Below, in pieces: positions 1-6,324 of a DNA stretch of 6,372 nt; the first letter of the stretch is position 1; every line of letters starts with the position of its first letter. The notes under the pieces are model-generated. The model did no database searches. It saw only the letters and a program-made list of their open reading frames with translations, and had not been told where the DNA came from. The position numbers and the translations under genes are program-made. Origin of the DNA: an uncultured Eubacteriales bacterium (lineage in GTDB: Bacteria > Bacillota_A > Clostridia > Christensenellales > Aristaeellaceae); contig CALVKX010000124.1 of NCBI GenBank assembly GCA_944333375.1, positions 1 through 6,372 on the forward strand, in the 5' to 3' direction.

Positions 1-1023
1 AAGGCCGCCCAGGAAGCCCTGGGCATCGCCGACAGACAGGTGATGATTAAGTACAACATCCCCGAGACCGAGGCCGCCTATGAGGCCGCGGTGGACCTGG
101 CCGAGAACGGCTGCGACATCATCATCGCCACCAGCTTTGGCCAGGAGAGCTACGTGTTCCAGGCCGCCGCCGAATATCCCGACATCCAGTTCTGCCACGC
201 CACCGGCACCGCCGCCAGCTCCAGCGAGCTGACCAACGTGCACAACTACTTCACCGCCATCTATGAGGCCCGCTATGTCAGCGGCGTGGTGGCCGGCATG
301 AAGCTTAACCAGATGATCGAGGACGGCGCCATCACCGCCGAAACCGCCAAGATCGGCTACGTGGGCGCGTTCCCCTTCGCCGAGGTCATCTCCGGCTACA
401 CCAGCTTCTTCCTGGGTGCCCGCAGCGTATGCCCCTCCGCCACCATGGAGGTGCGCTACACCAACAGCTGGTCCGACATGGCGCTGGAGAAGGAGACCGC
501 CGAGGCCCTGATCGCCGACGGCTGCGTGCTGATCTCCCAGCACTCCGACACCGTGGGCCCCGCCACCGCCTGTGAGGCCGCCGGCGTTCCGATCGTGGGC
601 TACAACATCTCCATGATCCCCACCGCCCCCACCCAGGCCCTCACCTCCGCCGCCTGCAACTGGGGCGCGTACGTGACCTTCGCCATCAAGAGCGTGATCG
701 ACGGCACCGAGATCCCCAGGGACTGGTGCTACGGCTACTCTGACGGCGCCGTGCACATCACCGAGCTCAACGAGGCCGCCGTGGCCCCCGGCACCGCTGA
801 GAAGGTCGCCGAGGTCGAGGCCGCGCTCAAGGACGGCACCCTGCACGTGTTCGACTGCTCCACCTTCACCGTGGGCGGCGAGGAGCTGACCACCTACACC
901 ACCGCCTATGGCCTGGAAGGCACCGAGATGGTTTCGGACGGCTACTTCCACGAGTCCGAGGTGCGCAGCGCTCCCTACTTTGACATCATCATCGACGGCA
1001 TCAACGCGGTCGTTGAGCAGTAA
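1..1023 (+). CDS. BMP/PnrA-like ABC transporter substrate-binding protein, 5' truncated
   Basis: This is the extracytoplasmic solute-binding component of a BMP-family importer (PF02608 type, as in PnrA/BmpA), whose characterised members bind nucleosides. The frame is open from base 1 without a start, so the lipoprotein signal and first part of the N-terminal lobe lie outside the window; 340 codons are visible, and I estimate 50-80 residues are missing. Recognisable stretches include NIPETEAAYEAAVDLAENGCDII near the left edge, the conserved block NVHNYFTAIYEARYVSGVVAG, then TNSWSD and GVPIVGYN in the second lobe. The gene ends in TAA and is followed at once by a terminator-like hairpin. Codon choice is strongly biased (Ala nearly always GCC, Ile ATC, Asn AAC), more so than in the genes downstream, which suggests high expression. 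The family assignment is firm; the ligand cannot be read from the sequence. Confidence 0.9.
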   Translation, partial: KAAQEALGIADRQVMIKYNIPETEAAYEAAVDLAENGCDIIIATSFGQESYVFQAAAEYPDIQFCHATGTAASSSELTNVHNYFTAIYEARYVSGVVAGMKLNQMIEDGAITAETAKIGYVGAFPFAEVISGYTSFFLGARSVCPSATMEVRYTNSWSDMALEKETAEALIADGCVLISQHSDTVGPATACEAAGVPIVGYNISMIPTAPTQALTSAACNWGAYVTFAIKSVIDGTEIPRDWCYGYSDGAVHITELNEAAVAPGTAEKVAEVEAALKDGTLHVFDCSTFTVGGEELTTYTTAYGLEGTEMVSDGYFHESEVRSAPYFDIIIDGINAVVEQ

Positions 1024-1040
1024 GCGACATTTTCGGCTCT

Positions 1041-1075
1041 GCCCTGCCGCCCGCTGGGGCGGCAGGGCGTTGTTT
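1041..1075 (+). terminator. Terminator-like hairpin between binding-protein and ATPase genes
   Basis: A perfect 12-bp stem (GCCCTGCCGCCC at 1041-1052 pairing with 1057-1068) closes a GCTG loop and is followed by GTTGTTTCATT. It starts 17 bases after the binding-protein stop codon and lies before the ATPase Shine-Dalgarno site. The tail is only moderately T-rich. With no clear promoter in the short gap after it, I infer partial termination, or a 3'-end stabilising stem, that raises binding-protein mRNA over the downstream transporter mRNA. Confidence 0.75.
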
Positions 1076-1088
1076 CATTCCACAGCCC

Positions 1089-1104
1089 GGAGGGAGAAGC
1101 CTTG
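1089..1104 (+). promoter_or_regulatory. Shine-Dalgarno site that selects a TTG start for the ATPase
   Basis: GGAGGGAG at 1089-1096 lies 5 bases before TTG at 1102-1104, or 8 bases if the GGAGG core is counted. The first in-frame ATG, at 1117, would be 20 bases from the site, which is too far. The TTG start is therefore preferred. Confidence 0.7.
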
Positions 1105-2637
1105 CAATCCAACGCAATGATCGAGATGCGCGGCATCACCAAACATTTCGGATCGGTGGTCGCCAATGAAAACGTGGATCTGACCGTGCGCCGCGGTGAA
1201 ATCCTGAGCGTCCTGGGCGAAAACGGCAGCGGCAAGACGTCGCTGATGAACATGCTGGCCGGCATCTATTTTCCTGACGCCGGCCACATTTACGTGGAGG
1301 GCCGCGAGGTGGTCATCCGTTCGCCCAAGGATGCCTTCGCCCTGGGCATCGGCATGATCCACCAGCATTTCAAGCTCATCGATGTGCTCACCGCCGCCGA
1401 AAACATCATTCTGGGCCTGCCTGGAAAGCTCCGCCTGGACATGCGTCAGATCGAGCGCGACATCCGCGCCCTCACCGAAAAATACGGCTTTGAAATCGAC
1501 CCGCACGAGAAGATCTACGAGATGAGCGTGTCGCAGAAGCAGACGGTGGAAATCGTCAAGATGCTCTACCGCGGCGCCAACATCCTCATCCTCGACGAGC
1601 CTACCGCCGTGCTCACCCCGCAGGAGACGGAGCGGCTTTTCAAGGTGCTTCGCAACATGCGCGATCAGGGCCATTCCATCATCATCATCACCCACAAGCT
1701 CAACGAGGTCCTCAGCCTCAGCGACCGCGTGGCCGTGTTGCGCAAGGGCCGCAGCGTCGGCTCCGTCGTGACCTCCCAGGCCACGGAGAAGAGTCTGACC
1801 GAAATGATGGTAGGAAAGCGCGTGGACCTCAACATTGAGCGTCCTCAGCCCGACCATCCCCGCCTCAAGCTCAGGATGCAGGACGTGACCGTGGTCAACG
1901 ACGAGGGACGCGAGGTGCTTTCCCACGCCTCCCTGGAAGCCTACACGGGAGAGATCCTGGGCGTTGCGGGCATCGCGGGCAGCGGGCAGAAGGAGCTGTT
2001 GGAGGCCATCGCGGGCCTGCAGCCGCTCAGGAGCGGCTCCATCCAGTACACCAACCGCAAGGGCCATGTGCGCGAGCTGACCCGCATGTCCGCCGAGGAG
2101 ATCCGCGACATCGGCATCCGCCTCGCCTTTGTCCCCGAGGACCGGCTGGGCATGGGTCTGGTGGCCTCCATGGGCATGACGGGCAACATGATGCTGCGCA
2201 GCTACAAGCGCGGCCGCGGCTTCTTTTCCGAGCGCAAGCAGCCGCGCACGCTGGCCGAGCACATCATGCGCGAGCTGGACGTGGTCACCCCGGGCGTGGA
2301 GTGGCCCGTGGGCCGCATGAGCGGCGGCAACGTGCAAAAGGTGCTGGTCGGCCGTGAGATCGCCTCCTCGCCGCAGGTGCTGATGGTGGCCTATCCCGTG
2401 CGCGGGCTGGACATCAACTCCTCGCACACCATTTACCGCCTGCTCAACGAGCAGAAGAAAAACGGCTCCGCCGTCATCTGCGTGGGCGAGGACCTGGACG
2501 TGCTTCTGGCCCTGTGCGATCGGATCCTGGTCCTGGCCGACGGCCGGGTGAGCGGCACGGTGGACGCGCGCGAAGCCACCAAGGAGCAGATCGGCCTGAT
2601 GATGACCAACCATGACGCAAAGGAGGCGCAGCCATGA
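1102..2637 (+). CDS. BMP-type ABC importer ATPase, two nucleotide-binding domains (NupO/YufO-like)
   Basis: This 511-residue protein is the cytoplasmic energising subunit, with two fused ABC domains as in sugar and nucleoside importers of the RbsA/NupO type. Domain 1 has Walker A GENGSGKTS (residues 39-47), Q-loop Q88, a signature variant SVSQKQ (142-147), Walker B ILILDEP (161-167) and switch His198. Domain 2 is degenerate in the way usual for the family: its Walker A is GIAGSGQK (290-297), its signature SGGNVQK (407-413) is intact, and its Walker B region VLMVAYPVRGLD lacks the catalytic Asp-Glu pair. One good hydrolytic site is therefore expected. The TTG start is chosen from its Shine-Dalgarno spacing; ATG at 1117 would shorten the protein by five residues. 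Its stop overlaps the next start as ATGA, indicating translational coupling with the permease. Length and motif order fit the family well. Confidence 0.95.
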   Translation: MQSNAMIEMRGITKHFGSVVANENVDLTVRRGEILSVLGENGSGKTSLMNMLAGIYFPDAGHIYVEGREVVIRSPKDAFALGIGMIHQHFKLIDVLTAAENIILGLPGKLRLDMRQIERDIRALTEKYGFEIDPHEKIYEMSVSQKQTVEIVKMLYRGANILILDEPTAVLTPQETERLFKVLRNMRDQGHSIIIITHKLNEVLSLSDRVAVLRKGRSVGSVVTSQATEKSLTEMMVGKRVDLNIERPQPDHPRLKLRMQDVTVVNDEGREVLSHASLEAYTGEILGVAGIAGSGQKELLEAIAGLQPLRSGSIQYTNRKGHVRELTRMSAEEIRDIGIRLAFVPEDRLGMGLVASMGMTGNMMLRSYKRGRGFFSERKQPRTLAEHIMRELDVVTPGVEWPVGRMSGGNVQKVLVGREIASSPQVLMVAYPVRGLDINSSHTIYRLLNEQKKNGSAVICVGEDLDVLLALCDRILVLADGRVSGTVDAREATKEQIGLMMTNHDAKEAQP

Positions 2638-3734
2638 CCGGCGCCAAGGAACCCCTGATGCACATCGTCAAGCGAGGCGATTTCTCCCTGGGCCGAGCCA
2701 TGCTGGTGCGGCTGGCGGCGCTGGTATGCGCCCTGGTGGTCTGCGCGGCGATCATCTTCGGGCTCACCGGCATGAACCCGCTGAGCGTCTATGCCGGCAT
2801 CTGGGACGGCGCGGTGGGCACCAGCCGCCGCATGTGGGTCACCTTCCGAGACGCGGCCATTTTGCTGTGCGTGGGCTTTGCGGTCCTGCCGGCCTTCCGC
2901 ATGCGGTTTTGGAACGTGGGCGCGGAGGGACAGGTGCTGGTGGGCGCCATGGCCTCCGCCGCCGTGATGATTTATGGAAAGGCGCTGCCCGCCTGGGCCA
3001 TGTACACGCTATGCCCCCTCGCGGGCATAGCCGCCGGGCTCGTCTGGGGCGTGATTCCCGCGTTTTTCAAGGCGCGATGGAACACCAACGAGACGCTCTT
3101 TACCCTCATGCTCAACTACATCGCCATGCAGCTTGTCTCCTTCGCCATCGTGTTCTGGGAAAACCCCCGCGGCTCCAACCACGTGGGCCTCATCAACAGC
3201 CAGGGCAAGGAGGGCTGGCTGCCTTCCATCGGCACCAACAGCTATCTCCTGCCCATCCTCATTGTGCTGGCGCTTATGGTGGGCCTGTATATCTATATGC
3301 AGTTCTCCAAGCAGGGCTATGAGATCGCCGTGGTGGGCGAGAGCGAAAACACGGCGCATTACGCCGGTATCAACGTCGGCCGCGTCATCATCCGCACCAT
3401 GGCCATCTCCGGCGGCATCGGCGGCCTGGCGGGCTATCTGCTGGCCTCGGGCGTGGGCCATACCATCTCCACGGGTCTGGCCGGCGGCCGCGGCTTTACG
3501 GCCATCGTGGTGGCGTGGCTGGGCAAGCTCAATCCCTTTGCGATGCTGCTGGTGGCGTTTTTCCTTGTGTTCATGGAAAAGGGCGCCATTCAGATCGCCA
3601 CGCAGTTCAACCTCAATGAAAACGCCAGCGACATTCTCACCGGCGTCATCCTGTTTTTCATTCTGGGCTGCGAGTTCTTCATCAACTACCGCATCGAGAT
3701 GCGCAAGCGCGCCAGCGAGGAGGTCAAGGCATGA
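2634..3734 (+). CDS. BMP-type ABC importer permease 1 (NupP/YufP-like)
   Basis: This is an integral membrane subunit of the importer (BPD_transp_2 family) that forms one half of the channel. The 366-residue protein has a cytoplasmic N-terminus of about 20 residues and a first membrane helix near 22-44. It carries the family motif FWNVGAEGQ (92-100), the cytoplasmic coupling region NTNETLFTLMLNYIA (150-164), VGESENTAHYAGI (234-246) and GRGFTAIVVAWLGKLNP (285-301). Further hydrophobic segments lie near 123-144, 204-222, 255-272, 302-315 and 334-350. The ATG start overlaps the ATPase stop by 4 bases and has AAAGGAGG at 2619-2626, 7 bases upstream. It ends in a charged tail (EMRKRASEEVKA) whose codons contain the Shine-Dalgarno site of permease 2. 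Nothing appears broken. Family assignment is secure, the substrate is not. Confidence 0.94.
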   Translation: MTGAKEPLMHIVKRGDFSLGRAMLVRLAALVCALVVCAAIIFGLTGMNPLSVYAGIWDGAVGTSRRMWVTFRDAAILLCVGFAVLPAFRMRFWNVGAEGQVLVGAMASAAVMIYGKALPAWAMYTLCPLAGIAAGLVWGVIPAFFKARWNTNETLFTLMLNYIAMQLVSFAIVFWENPRGSNHVGLINSQGKEGWLPSIGTNSYLLPILIVLALMVGLYIYMQFSKQGYEIAVVGESENTAHYAGINVGRVIIRTMAISGGIGGLAGYLLASGVGHTISTGLAGGRGFTAIVVAWLGKLNPFAMLLVAFFLVFMEKGAIQIATQFNLNENASDILTGVILFFILGCEFFINYRIEMRKRASEEVKA

Positions 3735-4714
3735 ACCTGATCGTCGTGTTTTTGCAAAAGGCCATCGCGCAGGGCATCGCCATTCTCTACGGCGCCAACG
3801 GCGAGATCGTGACCGAGAAGAGCGGCAACCTGAACCTTGGCGTGCCCGGCATGATGTACATGGGCGGCGTGGCCGGCCTGATGGGCGCTTTTCTCTACGA
3901 AAACGCCGTGGAGACCCCCGTGCCCTTCGTGGGCATGCTGATTGCGCTGGTGTGCGCGCTGGTATGTTCGGGCCTTGGCGCGCTGATCTACAGCGTGCTC
4001 ACCATCACCTTCAGGGCCAACCAGAACGTGACCGGCCTTGCGCTGACCACGTTTGGCATGGGCTTTGGCAACTTCTTCGGCGGCTCGCTCTCCAGGCTGG
4101 CCGGCGGCGTGGGACAGATCTCCACGCAGGCCACGGCCAGCGCCTTTCGCGCCAGAATCCCCTTTCTGAGCTCGCTGCCCGTGGTGGGCGAGGTGCTGTT
4201 CAGCTACGGCTTTCTGACATACCTGTCCATCGTGCTCACGGTGGTGCTGAGCTACTTCCTCTACCGTACGCGCAAGGGCCTCAACCTGCGCGCCGTGGGT
4301 GAAAGCGCCGCCACCGCCGACGCGGCGGGCGTAAACGTAACGGCCTACAAATACCTGTCCACCCTCGTGGGCGGGATGTTCGCGGGCCTGGGCGGGCTGT
4401 ACTTCGTCATGGAATACACCGGCGGCACCTGGGTCAACAACGGCTTTGGCGACCGCGGCTGGCTGGCCATCGCGCTGGTCATCTTCGCGCGCTGGCGGCC
4501 GCTCAACGCCATCTGGGGCAGCATCCTCTTCGGCGGCCTGTACATCCTCTAGCTCTACATCCCCGGCCTGGACCGCAGCATGCAGGAAATCTTCAAGGCC
4601 CTGCCCTACGTGGTCACCATCGTGGTGCTCATCATCACCAGCCTGCGCAAGAAACGCGAGGATCAGCCGCCCATGAGCCTGGGCGTGGCCTATTTCCGCG
4701 AGGACCGCGGTTGA
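3731..4714 (+). CDS. BMP-type ABC importer permease 2 (NupQ/YufQ-like), interrupted by in-frame TAG
   Basis: This is the second channel subunit. ATG at 3731 overlaps the permease 1 stop by 4 bases and has GAGGAGG (3717-3723) 7 bases upstream. Family motifs are EKSGNLNLGVPGMMYMGG (29-46), RANQNVTGLALTTFG (95-109), GLNLRAVGESAATADAAGVNV (183-203) and DRGWLAIALVIFARWRP (241-257). Translation by the standard code stops at TAG, codon 274 (4550-4552), inside a hydrophobic stretch. The same frame continues for 53 codons to TGA at 4712-4714 and encodes a convincing native end: LYIPGLDRSMQEI, a final helix ALPYVVTIVVLIITS (290-304), the basic RKKREDQPP and SLGVAYFRE. The full frame of 326 residues plus the TAG position is near the usual family length of about 320; the 273-residue product would lose the last helix. 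The TAG is one base from CAG, TAC/TAT, TGG, TTG, AAG or GAG. It may be a nonsense mutation, a read error, or a readthrough site. Family call is firm; functional status is open. Confidence 0.88.
4550..4552 (+). other. In-frame amber (TAG) codon inside permease 2
   Basis: TAG sits between YIL and LYIPGLDRSM in one uninterrupted frame. Conserved sequence and the same GC-rich third-position use continue on both sides, so this is a single-codon change and not a frameshift. No Shine-Dalgarno site precedes a nearby restart codon; the first ATG after the stop is at 4580, within GLDRSMQEI. The clear stops in the window are TAA or TGA: TAA for the binding protein and TGA for the ATPase, both permease frames, the amidohydrolase and the NlpC/P60 protein. 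Confidence 0.9.
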
Positions 4715-4721
4715 AGGAAGG
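4714..4721 (+). promoter_or_regulatory. Shine-Dalgarno site that sets the amidohydrolase start
   Basis: AAGGAAGG at 4714-4721 begins on the last base of the permease 2 TGA. It is 9 bases before ATG at 4731 but only 3 bases before the alternative in-frame TTG at 4725, so the ATG is the better start. Confidence 0.7.
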
Positions 4722-4730
4722 CGCTTGTTC

Positions 4731-5528
4731 ATGACCATCATCGACACCCACGCGCACATCTATCCCGACGCAATCGCCGAAAAGGCGGCACGGTCCATCG
4801 GCACCTTCTACGGCATCCCCATGTGCATGGACGGTACCCTGGGCCAGCTCATCCGGCACGGCACGGCGGCGGGGATCTCCCGCTTCCTGGTGCACAGCGT
4901 GGCCATCACGCCCAGCCGCGTCCATTCCGTCAACGACTACCTCATGCGCGTCTGCGCCGAGCACCCGGACCGCCTCATCGGCTTTGGCACGATGCACCCG
5001 GGATATGAGGACGTGCCCGGCGAGCTGGACCGCATCAAGGCGGGCGGGCTGCACGGCATCAAGCTCCACCCGGACATCCAGGCCTTTCTTCTGGACGACC
5101 GTCGCGCCGTGGCCATGTTTCGCGCCATGGCGGAGCGCGGCCTTCCCGCGCTGATCCACACCGGCGACAGCCGTCACGCCTACAGCGAGCCGCGGCGCAT
5201 GGCGCGCGTGCTCGATCAGGTCCCGGATCTCAAGGTCATCTGCGCGCACCTGGGCGGCTGGTCCGTCTGGAACGACGCATGGCGCATCCTGGCGGGCTGC
5301 CCCAACGTATGGGTCGATACCTCCTCCAGCCTGTACGCCCTTGAGCCGGAGGAGGCCGCGCGCATCATCCGCCACTACGGCGCGGACCGCGTCTTCTTCG
5401 GTACGGATTACCCCATGTGGAAGCCCGGAGAGGAAGTGGAGCGCTTCATGCGCCTGCCCCTGACCGAGGGGGAGCGCGAAAGCATCCTTCACCTGAACTT
5501 TGAGGCGTTCCTCGCCTCCCTGGGGTGA
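4731..5528 (+). CDS. Amidohydrolase-2 family TIM-barrel metal-dependent hydrolase (PF04909-like)
   Basis: This 265-residue cytoplasmic protein has no signal peptide or membrane segment. It shows the amidohydrolase pattern along a TIM barrel: DTHAH (His7 and His9 as metal ligands), GIKLHPD (109-115), LIHTGDS with His143, CAHLGGW with His173, and FFGTDYPMW with Asp226, the expected catalytic or metal-binding Asp. The C-terminal ILHLNFEAFL matches the helix that usually closes the family. Family members are hydrolases or decarboxylases (ACMSD-type, gamma-resorcylate type, lactonases), and the exact reaction cannot be told from sequence. It starts 16 bases after the full permease 2 frame with its own ribosome site, so it is probably co-transcribed and may process the imported solute or a product of it. 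It ends in TGA only 3 bases from the end of the opposing gene. An upstream TTG at 4725 would add two residues but is poorly spaced. Confidence 0.88.
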   Translation: MTIIDTHAHIYPDAIAEKAARSIGTFYGIPMCMDGTLGQLIRHGTAAGISRFLVHSVAITPSRVHSVNDYLMRVCAEHPDRLIGFGTMHPGYEDVPGELDRIKAGGLHGIKLHPDIQAFLLDDRRAVAMFRAMAERGLPALIHTGDSRHAYSEPRRMARVLDQVPDLKVICAHLGGWSVWNDAWRILAGCPNVWVDTSSSLYALEPEEAARIIRHYGADRVFFGTDYPMWKPGEEVERFMRLPLTEGERESILHLNFEAFLASLG

Positions 5529-5531
5529 GGC

Positions 5532-6227
5532 TCAGCCGTCCTGCTCTCGCAGGAATTCCCGCATCATATAGCCCGTGGTCTTCTGATAGAGCACGTGCCA
5601 CCAGGTGTCGCTGGTTTCGTCCAGCACCTCCACCACCTCGCCGATGGGTACGCGGGCGCGCACCACGGCGTCGCGGGAGGGCCTCCCGCGCAGGTTGACG
5701 GTCGAGCCCCGCTCGGCCCAAACCTCCGCCAGTCGGGGGTCGGCGTCCGGGGGCGGCGCGGGCTCGATCGGCGTGTCGTCGGCATAGTTCACGGCGTTGA
5801 GCTCGCCCGCGCAGTACCAGCGCGACAGATCGGTGTCGATGCGTACGCTGGGCGGCGTGGCGTTGATGATCTTCAGCGGCCGCACGCTCACCACCAGGCC
5901 GATGTGGTAATAGTCATAGGGCAGGTTGGGATCATAGTACCGCCCGCCGGGCTTGTATTCCGCCTTCATGTGGCTGGTGTCCTCGCGCGCCTTGAAAATG
6001 GCCATGCCCACGCGGAGCTGGCTGGCGCTGGTCACACGGCGCACATCATGGCAATAAACGCGGACGATGCGGTTGGAGCCGTGATAAATTCGCTCCCCGA
6101 ACTGCTTGTAGGCATAGACGAACGCGCCCGAGCAGTCGATGCCCGCCGGCCCGTTGGTGCCGGGCGAAGCGTAGGGCCACCCCAGCATGGTGTAGAACAC
6201 TTCCACCAGCTTGCTGACTGGGATCAT
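5532..6227 (-). CDS. NlpC/P60 cysteine peptidase with C-terminal SH3 domain
   Basis: This 231-residue protein is probably a peptidoglycan endopeptidase or amidase. An N-terminal NlpC/P60 domain (about 1-148) carries GIDCSGAFVYAY with catalytic Cys32, and YYHIGLVVS with catalytic His108. Asn122 in IINATPP could be the third polar residue. A Pro-rich linker (TPIEPAPPPDADP, 152-164) leads to a bacterial SH3 domain (about 174-226, beginning STVNLRGRPS), which would bind the cell wall. The start at 6227 is chosen because GGAAGGAAGGAA lies just upstream; the frame stays open further 5' (a TTG at 6285-6287), but that extension would translate through the ribosome site. No signal peptide or membrane helix is visible, which is unusual for a secreted wall enzyme and recalls phage endolysins, although no other phage gene is in view. 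It is convergent with the amidohydrolase and functionally unrelated to the importer as far as can be seen. Confidence 0.88.
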   Translation of the reverse strand: MIPVSKLVEVFYTMLGWPYASPGTNGPAGIDCSGAFVYAYKQFGERIYHGSNRIVRVYCHDVRRVTSASQLRVGMAIFKAREDTSHMKAEYKPGGRYYDPNLPYDYYHIGLVVSVRPLKIINATPPSVRIDTDLSRWYCAGELNAVNYADDTPIEPAPPPDADPRLAEVWAERGSTVNLRGRPSRDAVVRARVPIGEVVEVLDETSDTWWHVLYQKTTGYMMREFLREQDG

Positions 6228-6232
6228 ATCGC

Positions 6233-6244
6233 TTCCTTCCTTCC
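6233..6244 (-). promoter_or_regulatory. Purine-repeat Shine-Dalgarno site of the NlpC/P60 gene
   Basis: On the - strand, three tandem GGAA units (GGAAGGAAGGAA) end 5 bases before ATG at 6227. The repeat offers several overlapping registers for 16S pairing and decides the start against longer open-frame alternatives. Confidence 0.7.
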
Positions 6245-6260
6245 GTGCGCGGCTGCGCAC
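6245..6260 (-). repeat. Perfect inverted repeat GTGCGC-N4-GCGCAC in the NlpC/P60 leader
   Basis: GTGCGC (6245-6250) and GCGCAC (6255-6260) are perfect inverted copies separated by GGCT. The element touches the candidate -10 box and covers the expected transcription start, directly before the Shine-Dalgarno site. It could be a repressor operator or a small 5' hairpin; chance is also possible in GC-rich DNA. Confidence 0.5.
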
Positions 6261-6287
6261 GATACAGGATATGTCCCGCCCCGGCAA
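6259..6287 (-). promoter_or_regulatory. Candidate sigma-70/sigma-A promoter for the NlpC/P60 gene
   Basis: On the - strand, TTGCCG (6282-6287) and TATCGT (6259-6264) are separated by exactly 17 bases. Each box matches the TTGACA/TATAAT consensus at 4 of 6 positions. Transcription would begin near 6252, giving a leader of about 25 bases with the ribosome site correctly placed. The match is modest, but position and spacing are right. Confidence 0.4.
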
Positions 6288-6292
6288 TGCGT

Positions 6293-6323
6293 GACAGGGC
6301 CCCGCAGGATGCGGGGCCCTGTC
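6293..6323 (-). terminator. Strong GC-rich hairpin, probable terminator of a gene to the right
   Basis: ACAGGGCCCCGCA (6294-6306) pairs perfectly with 6310-6322 around a 3-base GGA loop, and a further G-C pair (6293 with 6323) extends the stem to 14 bp. It lies between a possible - strand gene end (stop at 6325-6327) and the candidate promoter of the NlpC/P60 gene, as expected for a terminator separating two - strand units. Neither side has a real T-run, so the strand and intrinsic termination are uncertain. Confidence 0.55.
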
Positions 6324-6324
6324 G

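Noticed and set aside
1075..2613. A 512-codon open frame on the - strand opposite the ATPase gene
   Set aside because: It mirrors the ATPase gene, is rich in His, Ala, Gly and Asp as expected from the antisense of GC-rich codons, and has no recognisable domain. The + strand carries complete ABC ATPase motifs.
1391..2637. Loss of the second ATPase site as a sign of gene decay
   Set aside because: The degenerate second Walker A and B motifs are normal for double-domain importer ATPases of this family, and the SGGNVQK signature is intact.
3133..4302. A 389-codon + strand frame overlapping both permeases
   Set aside because: It is rich in Ser, Arg, Ala and Trp with low-complexity runs typical of an out-of-frame reading. 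The two permease frames have all family motifs.
4580..4714. Separate translation of the permease 2 C-terminus from ATG at 4580
   Set aside because: No Shine-Dalgarno site precedes this ATG, and the fragment would start in the middle of a conserved block. It is better read as the continuation of permease 2 after the TAG.
4725..4730. TTG at 4725 as the amidohydrolase start
   Set aside because: It lies only 3 bases from the AAGGAAGG site, whereas ATG at 4731 has a 9-base gap and starts directly before the first barrel strand.
3686..4759. A 357-codon open frame on the - strand opposite permease 2
   Set aside because: It is an antisense shadow of GC-rich coding DNA with no domain pattern, and it covers a clear + strand permease.
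4635..5492. A 285-codon open frame on the - strand opposite the amidohydrolase
   Set aside because: It has no recognisable motif and its composition matches an antisense shadow; the + strand frame has full amidohydrolase motifs.
6228..6287. N-terminal extension of the NlpC/P60 protein from TTG at 6287
   Set aside because: It would run through the Shine-Dalgarno site and palindrome, has no ribosome site of its own seen, and adds an Arg/Lys-containing segment that is not a signal peptide.
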